Positions 1 to 7,384 of a stretch of 64,000 bases of DNA are shown here, in pieces (positions within the stretch are counted from its first letter, which is position 1; the number at the start of each line of letters is the position of its first letter). Source of the DNA: Sporichthyaceae bacterium (GTDB taxonomy: Bacteria; Actinomycetota; Actinomycetes; Sporichthyales; Sporichthyaceae). The DNA lies in contig DATASX010000117.1 in NCBI GenBank assembly GCA_036269075.1, forward strand, positions 1 to 64,000, written 5' to 3'. A model generated the notes under the pieces. The model had not been told where the DNA came from. It was given only the letters and a program-made list of their open reading frames with translations, and did no database searches. Made by a program: the position numbers and the translations under genes.

Positions 1-1016
1 GTGATCGCGGTGATGTAGTTCTTCGGCTGGGTGAACGTGGTCGAGATGTCGTTCACGCGGATCTCTTCCAGGCCCAACTTCTCGGGGTCGAGCACGACGG
101 CGAGGGTGTACGAGTACGGCAGGCCGTCGCAGACGTCGCTCCAGTGATAGATCTCCTCGTTGACGAACAGGTCCCGGATGATGAGGATGCGGCCGTCGGG
201 CAGCGGGTACGGGCCGGTGTCGCCCAGGCCCAGCCGGCAGTCGTAGTGGTCGAAGAAGGAGAGCAACTCGGCGGTGGCGTTGAAGCCGGTGAAGCGGCCG
301 TAGTCCTCCGAGCCCTCCTCGAAGTCCACCGTCTGACCCATGATCTGGTCGATGATCGACTGGTCGTGGATCTGGCAGCGGTAGCGGTCCTGCGAGTTCA
401 GGATGTAGCCGTCCTGGCGCTTGCCCCACAGCACCCGCTGCATGAACTTCAGGATGATGTTCGATTCCTCGACGTAGTCGTCGGGGCCGATGGCCTCCAG
501 CGCCAGCAGACCGCAGCGACCCATGCCGAACGCGACCGCACCCAGACACCAGTCGTGCACGCAGTTGATCTTGGTGCCGATCTCCTTACGGGCACTGGCA
601 CCGATGTCCATGATGCCCTCGGCCCCGAGGTTGTCCGTCATCATCCGCATGAACTGCGGATAACGGTAGAACTCCTGCATGAACGAGAGAATCTCGTACT
701 CCTGACGCGGGATCATGCCCGAGACACCCTCGGTGGCGCGCATGACCAGCACGTCCCAGATGTTCCACGCCAGATAGTTGTTCAGGTCGTTGAGTTCATC
801 GATCGTGAACTCGTCCTTGAGGACCTCTTCCTTGGCTACCTTCTCCAACACACCGGACTTCGCGCGTTCCCGCATCATCCGGTCGCCGAGGATGCCGTCC
901 GGGACACCCGGCATCCCCTTGAAGTTGCCGATGTACTCAAGATTCTGGAAGCGCAGGCCCTCGTCGCCCGCGTCGTTCCACCGCTTCAGATAATCGGCCT
1001 TGCCGCTCGCGCTCAT
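1..1016 (-). CDS. Unrecognised protein of the BMC-divergent operon, C-terminus outside the window
   Basis: The reading frame is open from an ATG at 1016 to the window edge (338 codons, no stop). An AGAGAGG ribosome site lies a few bases upstream of the ATG. I do not recognise the family. The protein is soluble, with no signal peptide or membrane segment, is rich in acidic and aromatic residues, and has several Cys and His in its middle (NCVHDWC, YRCQIHDQ). It is the fourth and last visible gene of a leftward operon with a lipocalin-like protein, a HAD phosphatase and a phosphohistidine swivelling domain. It could be the substrate-binding or catalytic partner of that swivelling domain, but this rests on position only. 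Confidence 0.75.
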   Translation of the reverse strand, partial: MSASGKADYLKRWNDAGDEGLRFQNLEYIGNFKGMPGVPDGILGDRMMRERAKSGVLEKVAKEEVLKDEFTIDELNDLNNYLAWNIWDVLVMRATEGVSGMIPRQEYEILSFMQEFYRYPQFMRMMTDNLGAEGIMDIGASARKEIGTKINCVHDWCLGAVAFGMGRCGLLALEAIGPDDYVEESNIILKFMQRVLWGKRQDGYILNSQDRYRCQIHDQSIIDQIMGQTVDFEEGSEDYGRFTGFNATAELLSFFDHYDCRLGLGDTGPYPLPDGRILIIRDLFVNEEIYHWSDVCDGLPYSYTLAVVLDPEKLGLEEIRVNDISTTFTQPKNYITAI

Positions 1017-1055
1017 GGAACCTCTCTCAATGGTCGATGGGTGTCGGGGCGGCGA

Positions 1056-1472
1056 CTAGCCGTTGAGGATGACCCTGCCGGTGTCGTGGTCGGAGCAGTC
1101 CAGCGTCACGTTCTTGCCCTCGAGCTGGGCGACGACCTCGGCGAAGTGCTCGTCGCCGGCGTCGCCGACGATGTAGCGCGAGGGGCTGGAAGTCAGGTAG
1201 GCCGTCATCACGCACGGGATCTGGAACTCGCGGGACAGGATGCCCAGGTGGGACTCCGGAGCACCGGACATCGTGATCACGCCGATCGCGCCCATCGTCA
1301 GGGCCGGCGCGAGGAAGGTGGTCGTGCCACCACGCACGAGCAGGATGTGCTCGCCGAGCTTCCCACTCTTGATCAACCCCATCACCGAGGCCGGGTCCTT
1401 CAAGTACTTGACCGTTCCGGTAGCGGTTTTGTTGGTCTCGAAGGCGTTGTAGCCCTCAGCGATCACGGTCAT
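1056..1472 (-). CDS. Free-standing PEP-utilising enzyme mobile (phosphohistidine) domain
   Basis: This 138-residue protein is almost entirely the swivelling domain that carries phosphate between ATP and a second substrate in PEP synthase, PPDK, rifampicin phosphotransferase and phenylphosphate synthase. The signature MSGAPESHLGILSREFQIPC corresponds to the family's G-x-TSH-x(3)-ARE-x-GIPAV, with His75 the expected phospho-acceptor. The ATP-grasp domain and the substrate domain of the larger enzymes are absent, so partners must be separate proteins. The ATG overlaps the stop of the HAD gene by 4 nt (ATGA), which indicates translational coupling. A split dikinase-like phosphotransferase is inferred; the substrate is unknown. 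Confidence 0.75.
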   Translation of the reverse strand: MTVIAEGYNAFETNKTATGTVKYLKDPASVMGLIKSGKLGEHILLVRGGTTTFLAPALTMGAIGVITMSGAPESHLGILSREFQIPCVMTAYLTSSPSRYIVGDAGDEHFAEVVAQLEGKNVTLDCSDHDTGRVILNG

Positions 1473-2446
1473 TTAATTCTTCCTCCAGCGGCGATGATGG
1501 ACAGGGCGTAGGACAGATAGGGGTCGGCGTGCCCCGACCCGGAGGCGCGGGACGGTTGGTCGTTCTGCTTGCAGGGGTCGCACCCACAGCCGTGCGAGGC
1601 GGCGGCTGCCGGTGCGGGGCTCAGAGCCGACGGGCCTCTGCGGGCCCGCCGGACCCGACCCGCGGCCGCGACCTGGGCGCGGACGCCCTGGCTGGTCGGG
1701 ACCGCGGACGCCACCGAGCAGGTCAGGCACTCGCACCCACCAGTGGCGCAGGAGCCGTCGGGCAGCAGTGCGGCCACGATCTCCTGCGGCCACAGTGCGA
1801 CGAACTCGGCACCGGCCGCACGCAGTTCCTCGGCCGAGTGCATTCCCCACGCGACACCGATCACCCTGATGCCGCACTCGATTCCCTCGGCGACGTCGCC
1901 GATGGTGTCGGTAATGAGCACGATCTGGGCCGCGGTGGCCTGCGGCCCGATGTGCCCTTCCTCGACGTAGTCCGGCGCGCAGCGTCGGATCGTCGTGTAC
2001 GACGGGTCGGCCAGGATCCGTCGGATGCTGGCCGACTTGTCGTTCTCCACGTCTCCGGAGAACACATGGGCGAAGCAGGTGGAGACTCCGGAGTGGTCGA
2101 GCGTGCGGCGGATCGCGCCCATCGCATTCGACGAGATCACGGCCAGCGAGTAGTGCCCGGCCAGGGCGTGCACGACGTCGGTCATGCCCGGGATCAGTTC
2201 CGGGGTGTACCGCTCGCGCAATGCCATCAGAAAGTGCTCACCCACCGCCGCGGCCTTCGTCGGCTCGCCGACGTAGTCGCGCAACGCCTGATAGAAGTTC
2301 GACCGGAACAGGTCGAAGAACTCCTCCCGCCGGGTCATCGGGAGGTCGAACTTCGTGATCGTGTCCTGGAAGACCTCCCAGGCAGCACCGCGCGACTGGA
2401 CGAGAGTGCCGTCCATGTCGAAGATCACGGTGCGGGTGGGCGGCAT
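1469..2446 (-). CDS. HAD-superfamily phosphatase with Cys-rich linker and hydrophobic C-terminal helix
   Basis: A 325-residue protein. Residues 1-225 are a HAD hydrolase of the phosphoglycolate-phosphatase type: motif I FDMDGTL with nucleophile Asp10 and Asp12, motif II around ISSNA (104-108), motif IV ITDTIGD (178-184). The tail is unusual. Cys233, 238, 240 and 243 form one cluster and Cys287, 289 and 292 another, followed by a Ser/Gly linker and a short hydrophobic segment at 309-319. That layout resembles the encapsulation peptides of BMC cargo, which is an inference. The start was taken at ATG 2446, which gives MPPTRTVIFD and lies 7 nt after the upstream stop; an ATG at 2476 would overlap the previous gene. 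Confidence 0.8.
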   Translation of the reverse strand: MPPTRTVIFDMDGTLVQSRGAAWEVFQDTITKFDLPMTRREEFFDLFRSNFYQALRDYVGEPTKAAAVGEHFLMALRERYTPELIPGMTDVVHALAGHYSLAVISSNAMGAIRRTLDHSGVSTCFAHVFSGDVENDKSASIRRILADPSYTTIRRCAPDYVEEGHIGPQATAAQIVLITDTIGDVAEGIECGIRVIGVAWGMHSAEELRAAGAEFVALWPQEIVAALLPDGSCATGGCECLTCSVASAVPTSQGVRAQVAAAGRVRRARRGPSALSPAPAAAASHGCGCDPCKQNDQPSRASGSGHADPYLSYALSIIAAGGRIK

Positions 2447-2453
2447 GTTTGGT

Positions 2454-3455
2454 TCAGCCCGCCCGACGTGCGGCATTCACCGCGGTCAGTTGCGGGATCT
2501 CGTAGAAGTCCATGACCTCGCCCCAGCCGGTCGCGCCCGGAGCCTGGTCGGAACTCCACTTGTTCAACGGGTTCCAGCCCATCATGTTCGGCCAGCACTG
2601 CCAGGCGAACCGGCTGGTCGGCACCCCGTGCAGGACGTGGGTCCGGTCCGAGATGTCGGTTACCGCAAGCGAGATGTCGATCGGGAACAGGTCGTCATCG
2701 CGCTTGGTCGTGCCGTGCCCGGCCGCCAGGCCGAGCAGTTTTCCGTTGTCGAGCGCGTAGCCGTGCGAGAGCGACAGTTCGGTTCCTCCGCCGGGAGCGG
2801 TCTGATCGAAGGTGAAGATGGCGTGCACCGCGTAGTCGCGGGAGAAATGGGCGTGCAACCAGCTCATGTTGGGAGCGCCGCGTTCGGCCCGCGGTCCCCA
2901 GCTGTGGTCCATCGTCGAGACGCAGTCGATCTCGTAGCGCTTGCCACGGATGTCGACCACGCCCTGGGCGTGGCCGGTCAGGTCGAAGTGGCCGTTGTAA
3001 GCAGTGCCCCAGGCGAAGTCCGCGGCCGCCAGCTGCGCGGCCTTGATCGGGTCCATCTCCGGGTCCTGGATGTCGAACGGGTCGTGCAGGCCGGTCCAGC
3101 GGATGTCGAGGGTGACGCCCTTGCCGTCGTCGTAGCTGATCTGCCAGTCGCGGTTCGGCTTGATCGTGCGAACGGTCAGGCCGCTGGCGAGGGAGTAGTT
3201 GGCCAGCGAACGCGGCTCCGGGATCGGGCAGTGCCCGCGGTAGTCGGCGTAGTCGGCGCGCCACGGCTGCAGCGCGTCCTCGTGGGTGTTCATGCAGATG
3301 GTGGTCTGCACGACACCCAGGTTGGGACGGAACAGCGCGTAGACGCCGCAGTTGAGCTGCGCCTCCGCGTTGTAGAACCCCCAGTAATTGGTCTCGGCCC
3401 AGGTCGGGTCGCCGGCATCGGTGGCGTGGAACTCGACGTCTTCGTCGCGAATCAT
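2454..3455 (-). CDS. AttH/CrtC-like (DUF7064/DUF7065-type) protein
   Basis: A 333-residue soluble protein. Its layout, with Trp-rich beta-strand segments (NYWGFYNAEA, STMDHSWGPRAER, MSWLHAHFS), matches what I know of proteins related to hydroxyneurosporene hydratase CrtC and AttH, a double lipocalin-like fold often found with lipid, terpene or steroid metabolism genes. The exact reaction is unknown. It is the first gene of the leftward operon. GGAGGA precedes the ATG at a spacing of about 3-4 nt. The family call comes from memory of sequence style, not from a search. Confidence 0.6.
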   Translation of the reverse strand: MIRDEDVEFHATDAGDPTWAETNYWGFYNAEAQLNCGVYALFRPNLGVVQTTICMNTHEDALQPWRADYADYRGHCPIPEPRSLANYSLASGLTVRTIKPNRDWQISYDDGKGVTLDIRWTGLHDPFDIQDPEMDPIKAAQLAAADFAWGTAYNGHFDLTGHAQGVVDIRGKRYEIDCVSTMDHSWGPRAERGAPNMSWLHAHFSRDYAVHAIFTFDQTAPGGGTELSLSHGYALDNGKLLGLAAGHGTTKRDDDLFPIDISLAVTDISDRTHVLHGVPTSRFAWQCWPNMMGWNPLNKWSSDQAPGATGWGEVMDFYEIPQLTAVNAARRAG

Positions 3456-3668
3456 CTGTCCTCCGGAACACTTGCGCGGTCGGCGCGGCAGCGGGCCACG
3501 ACCTCAATCGACCGGTGCCCCACCTCACCACGGCCGCACCGGCCCGCCGATGGCGTCACCGGTAATCCCGAGGACACATCGTTATCCCGCAGCGACAACG
3601 CTGTGCCCCGGCAGACCTGCGTAACGTCGGTCCCCGCGCCAATTCGGACAACTGCGCCTGGAGGTGCC
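3456..3668. promoter_or_regulatory. Divergent promoter region of the BMC locus
   Basis: These 213 bp separate the leftward phosphotransfer operon from the rightward shell operon and must hold promoters for both. A clear GGAGG at 3660-3664 serves the BMC-P GTG start. I see no strong symmetrical operator. Weakly symmetrical motifs around 3580-3605 (CGTT...AACG) are recorded only as candidates. Confidence 0.5.
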
Positions 3669-3968
3669 GTGGAGCTGGGACGCGTCAGCGGGCAGGTCGT
3701 CTCGACGATCAAGCAACCCGGCCTGCACTCCTACAAGTTGCTGCTGGTCGACGCGGTCAACCCGACCACCGGCGAGGTGACCGGCCAGACCCCGTATGTC
3801 GCCGTCGACCTGACCGGCGCGGGAGTCGGCGAGATGGTCGTCGTGACCCGGGGCAGCGCGGCCCGGGTCAGCGCCGGCACCGGAGAGGTTCCGACCGATG
3901 CCGCGGTTGTCGCGATCGTCGACTCTGTGGTCGTCGAAGGCGCGATGACATTCAGCAAGTCCGCGTAG
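3669..3968 (+). CDS. BMC-P shell vertex protein (EutN/CcmL family)
   Basis: A 99-residue protein matching the EutN/CcmL/PduN pentamer family, which caps the vertices of microcompartment shells. Diagnostic segments are [20 protein letters not shown] near the N-terminus and [20 protein letters not shown] in the middle, followed by an AVVAIVDSV strand. The GTG start at 3669 is preceded by GGAGG and gives the expected family length. It is the first gene of the rightward shell/cargo operon. Confidence 0.93.
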   Translation: MELGRVSGQVVSTIKQPGLHSYKLLLVDAVNPTTGEVTGQTPYVAVDLTGAGVGEMVVVTRGSAARVSAGTGEVPTDAAVVAIVDSVVVEGAMTFSKSA

Positions 3969-4008
3969 ACCTACCGCTCCGCACGGAGCACTGCAGAGTG
4001 GAGAACCG

Positions 4009-4320
<312 letters not shown>

Positions 4321-4450
4321 GCCCCGTGGGGCGCCCCGACCTTTGGGACGTCGTCCCCCGATGCACCCCTGTCGGCTCTCCTGCAGGCCGACAGGCAGCC
4401 ATCCGGGGCCGTCGTCCCCGCCCTGCCGCGCGATCTGATTGGAGGTCAGG

Positions 4451-5863
4451 TTGACGATCGAGACGCTGGACGCCGACCTGGCCGCGCTCGCTGAGGCCCG
4501 CGACGCGGCACGTCGCGCCAAGATCGCCGCCGACGCCTTCGCCGGGGCGACCCAGGAGGAGATCGACCGGATCGTGGCCGCCATGGCCGCGGCCGCCGCC
4601 GACGCCGCCGCGGACCTGGCCCGGCTCGCCGTCGACGAGACCGGCTACGGCGTCTACGAGGACAAGATCCTCAAGAACCTCTACAACGCCGACTTCTGCG
4701 CCAGGTCCATGGTCGGGATGCGCACCAAGGGCGTGCTGTGGGTCGACGAGCCCGGGCGGATGACCGCGATCGGCTCGCCGGTCGGCGTGATCGCGGCGAT
4801 CATCCCGGTCACCAATCCGACCTCGACGGTGATCTTCAAGTGCCTGGCCGCCGTGAAGGCGGGCAACTCGGTGGTGCACGCCCCGCACCCACGCGCGGTC
4901 AAGTGCTGCTCCCGTACCGCGGAGATCATGGGCGCCGCAGCCGTGAGGTCCGGCGCGCCGAAAGACATCATCCAATGCCTGTCCCGGGCCAGTGTCGCGG
5001 CGACGGGTGAGCTGATGCGCCACCCGGACACCGCGCTGATCATGGCCACCGGTGGCGCCGGGATGGTGCGCGCTGCCTATCAGGCGGGCAAGCCGTGCCT
5101 GGCCGTCGGCGCCGGCAACGTACCGGTCTACGTCCACCGCAGCGTGCCGAACCTCGACGAGGCCGCGCTGATGGTGGTCACCTCCAAGTCGTTCGACAAC
5201 GGGACCGCCTGCGTCGCCGAGCAGACCGTGGTCATCGACGGCCCGATCTACGACAAGGGCATCGAGGCGTTCCGCAAGCGCGGCACCGCGATGCTGAACA
5301 AGGACGAGCAGGCCCGACTGGCCGACGTCATCTTCGACGAACGCGGCGGACTGCGCGCGGACAACGTCGGGCAGTCGGCGAAGGAGCTGGCGCAGCGCGC
5401 CGGGATCTCGGTGCCGGAGGACACCCGGGTGCTCGGCGCCGAGCTCGACGTGGTCGGTCCGGCGAACATGCTCTCGGCCGAGATCCTCGGCCCGGTGCTG
5501 TCCTTCTACCGGGCCGAGGATCTCGAGGCCGGTATCGCGCGCTGCCGTGAGATCCTCGCCTTCGGCGGCGAGGGACACACCCTCGGCATCCACGCCGGCG
5601 ACGCGGACGTGGTCGCCCGCCTGTCGGAACTGCCCGCGTCCCGGATCCCGGTGAACACCCCCAGCCTGTTCGGCGGGATGGGCTACTCCACCGAGATCGG
5701 GCCGTCGTTCATGCTCGGCACCGGAACGTGGAGCGGCTCGATCGTCTCGGACAACGTGAGCCCGCTGCACCTGATCAACATCAAGCGCGTGGCCTACGAG
5801 TCCCGGCCCTGGCGCGGCCTCTACGGCGCCAACGTCCCGGCCCACCTCGGGACCGCACCGTGA
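4451..5863 (+). CDS. CoA-acylating aldehyde dehydrogenase, PduP/EutE type
   Basis: The enzyme oxidises an aldehyde to acyl-CoA with NAD+ and is the core enzyme of most catabolic microcompartments. Visible features are the Rossmann segment VGVIAAIIPVTNPTSTV, the catalytic Cys in DNGTACVAEQ and the C-terminal INIKRVAYESRPW typical of PduP, EutE and SucD. The N-terminal Ala/Arg-rich amphipathic stretch (residues 5-30) could aid encapsulation. TTG at 4451 was chosen because GGAGG at 4441-4445 lies at ideal spacing; an in-frame TTG at 4439 lacks a site. Its stop overlaps the next start (GTGA). Confidence 0.93.
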   Translation: MTIETLDADLAALAEARDAARRAKIAADAFAGATQEEIDRIVAAMAAAAADAAADLARLAVDETGYGVYEDKILKNLYNADFCARSMVGMRTKGVLWVDEPGRMTAIGSPVGVIAAIIPVTNPTSTVIFKCLAAVKAGNSVVHAPHPRAVKCCSRTAEIMGAAAVRSGAPKDIIQCLSRASVAATGELMRHPDTALIMATGGAGMVRAAYQAGKPCLAVGAGNVPVYVHRSVPNLDEAALMVVTSKSFDNGTACVAEQTVVIDGPIYDKGIEAFRKRGTAMLNKDEQARLADVIFDERGGLRADNVGQSAKELAQRAGISVPEDTRVLGAELDVVGPANMLSAEILGPVLSFYRAEDLEAGIARCREILAFGGEGHTLGIHAGDADVVARLSELPASRIPVNTPSLFGGMGYSTEIGPSFMLGTGTWSGSIVSDNVSPLHLINIKRVAYESRPWRGLYGANVPAHLGTAP

Positions 5864-6753
5864 CGTCCGCCCATACCCCACTTCTGTTGCCTGTCCCACG
5901 TATCGGAGGCGTCGGAAACGTGGGACAGGCAGCAGAAGTCGCGGAGTTTCTCGAGGCTGCGGCGGGGCGGCTGCGCTCGCCGGCCGCGGACTGGACGGGC
6001 CCACTGCGGGTCGGCATCGACCTGGGGACCGCGACGATCGTGATCGCGGTCGTGGACGCCGAGGACCGCCCGGTGTATCTGGACTTCCGCCGCGAGGAGG
6101 CGGTCAAGGACGGCGTGGTCGTGGACTTCCACGCCGCCTGCGCCGCGACCGCCGCCCTGAAGGAGTCCGCCGAGGCCGCGCTCGGGGTGCAGTTGACCCG
6201 AGCCGGAGCGGCGTATCCGCCCGGCGTACCGGAGGCTGACGCTCGGGCCTGCCGGTTCGTGCTGGACCGCGCCGGCTTCGAATGTGTCGCCCTGGTCGAT
6301 GAAGTGACGGCCGCTCAGGCTTTGCTGCGGGTCCGCGACGGCGCGATCGCCGACGTCGGCGGCGGGTCCACGGGTGTCGGCGTCTACCGAGCCGGCGAAC
6401 TGGTCGACCTCGGCGACCTGCCCGGCGGTGGCCACCACCTGAACCTGATCCTGGCCGGGGCGAAGAAGATCAGCCTGGAGGAGGCCGAGCGGCTCAAGCG
6501 GGAGGACGGCACAACGGACCGGCTGCCCGTGCTGCGGCCCGGCATCGAGCGGATCGCGCACAACATCGGGCAACTCATGACCGATCGACCCGCCGGGCCC
6601 GTGCACCTGGTCGGCGGGGCGCTCATGGTGCCCGGCGCCGGCGCGGTGGTCTCGCGTTACCTCGACCACGAGGTCGCCGAGTACCCGCACGCCCTGCTGA
6701 TCACCCCGTTCGGCATCGCGCTCTCAACTGATGGCACGTCAGGAGTCTTGTAA
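5860..6753 (+). CDS. EutJ-like actin/Hsp70-fold protein with palindromic-repeat insert
   Basis: A 297-residue member of the EutJ family, Hsp70/actin-like ATPases encoded in BMC operons and thought to act as chaperones. ATPase motifs are phosphate-1 GIDLGTATIVIAVVDA (about residue 48), phosphate-2 IADVGGGSTGVGVYR and adenosine LVGGALMVPGAG. GTG at 5860 overlaps the upstream stop. Residues about 8-27 (LLLPVPRIGGVGNVGQAAEV) are encoded entirely by a 60-bp palindrome that recurs elsewhere in the window. This peptide lies ahead of the conserved fold and looks like an in-frame insertion. The stop TAA overlaps the next ATG by 1 nt. Confidence 0.88.
   Translation: MTSAHTPLLLPVPRIGGVGNVGQAAEVAEFLEAAAGRLRSPAADWTGPLRVGIDLGTATIVIAVVDAEDRPVYLDFRREEAVKDGVVVDFHAACAATAALKESAEAALGVQLTRAGAAYPPGVPEADARACRFVLDRAGFECVALVDEVTAAQALLRVRDGAIADVGGGSTGVGVYRAGELVDLGDLPGGGHHLNLILAGAKKISLEEAERLKREDGTTDRLPVLRPGIERIAHNIGQLMTDRPAGPVHLVGGALMVPGAGAVVSRYLDHEVAEYPHALLITPFGIALSTDGTSGVL
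5880..5939. repeat. Palindromic repeat copy A, in frame inside the eutJ-like gene
   Basis: Two 22-nt arms (5880-5901 and 5918-5939) are complementary except for one position, with a 16-nt spacer. The arm begins ACTTCTGTTGCCTGTCCCAC. The same element appears at 13412-13471 and 41231-41290, with diverged relatives at 24941-25003 and 48740-48783. Confidence 0.93.
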
Positions 6754-7376
6754 TGGCGGAATTTCAGCTGCGGACGTGGGCGTTCATCGACCGCATGCAG
6801 CCCCAGGCAGCGGCGCATGTCGCGGCCACCAGTCCCGGTGACGTACCGGTGGCGGGCATGGCCGAACTTTTCATCGAGGTCGCGCCCGGGAACGAGATCT
6901 TTCGCGTCGCAGACGTCGCTCTGAAGGCCGCCGATGTGCGACCGGCCTTGCAGGTCGTCGAGCGCGAATTCGGTCTGCTCGAGATCCACTCCGCCCAGCA
7001 GGCCGAGGTACTTGCCGCCGGAGACGCGGTGCTCAGCCACCTCGGCCTGACCGATTCCGATCGGCTGCGCCCGAAGGTCGCCTCGGCGCAGTTCATCACC
7101 AACGTCAGCCCGTACCAGGCGCAACTGCTCAACAAGTGGCGCAAGGGCAGCCTGCTGATCCCCGGCGAGAGCCTGTTCATCCTCGAGGTGGCACCGGCCG
7201 CGTACGTGTCGTTGGCCGCCAACGAGGCCGAGAAAGCCGCGAACATCAAGCTCGTGGAGAACCGCGCCGTCGGTCGGTTCGGCCGCATGTTCATCTCCGG
7301 GTCCGAGAGCGAGGTCAAGGCGGCCAGTCAGGCAGCGATTGCGGCTCTGGAGCAGCTCACCGGTCGGGACGGCTGA
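6753..7376 (+). CDS. BMC-T trimeric (tandem-domain) shell protein
   Basis: A 207-residue protein made of two BMC domains. Domain 1 covers about residues 30-95 (AELFIEVAPGNEIFRVADVALKAADV) and domain 2 about 135-200 (LFILEVAPAAYVSLAANEAEKAANI, FGRMFISGSESEVKAASQAA). Tandem-domain proteins assemble as pseudohexameric trimers and often form gated pores for larger metabolites or cofactors. The ATG overlaps the eutJ-like stop (TAATG). I cannot assign it to the single- or double-stacked BMC-T subclass. Confidence 0.85.
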   Translation: MAEFQLRTWAFIDRMQPQAAAHVAATSPGDVPVAGMAELFIEVAPGNEIFRVADVALKAADVRPALQVVEREFGLLEIHSAQQAEVLAAGDAVLSHLGLTDSDRLRPKVASAQFITNVSPYQAQLLNKWRKGSLLIPGESLFILEVAPAAYVSLAANEAEKAANIKLVENRAVGRFGRMFISGSESEVKAASQAAIAALEQLTGRDG

Positions 7377-7384
7377 GGTAACTC

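Noticed and set aside
144-1511. Long open frame on the + strand opposite the first BMC-operon genes
   Set aside because: It spans three overlapping genes with good ribosome sites and family matches on the other strand. Its composition (Val/Asp/Gln/His-rich) is that of an antisense shadow.
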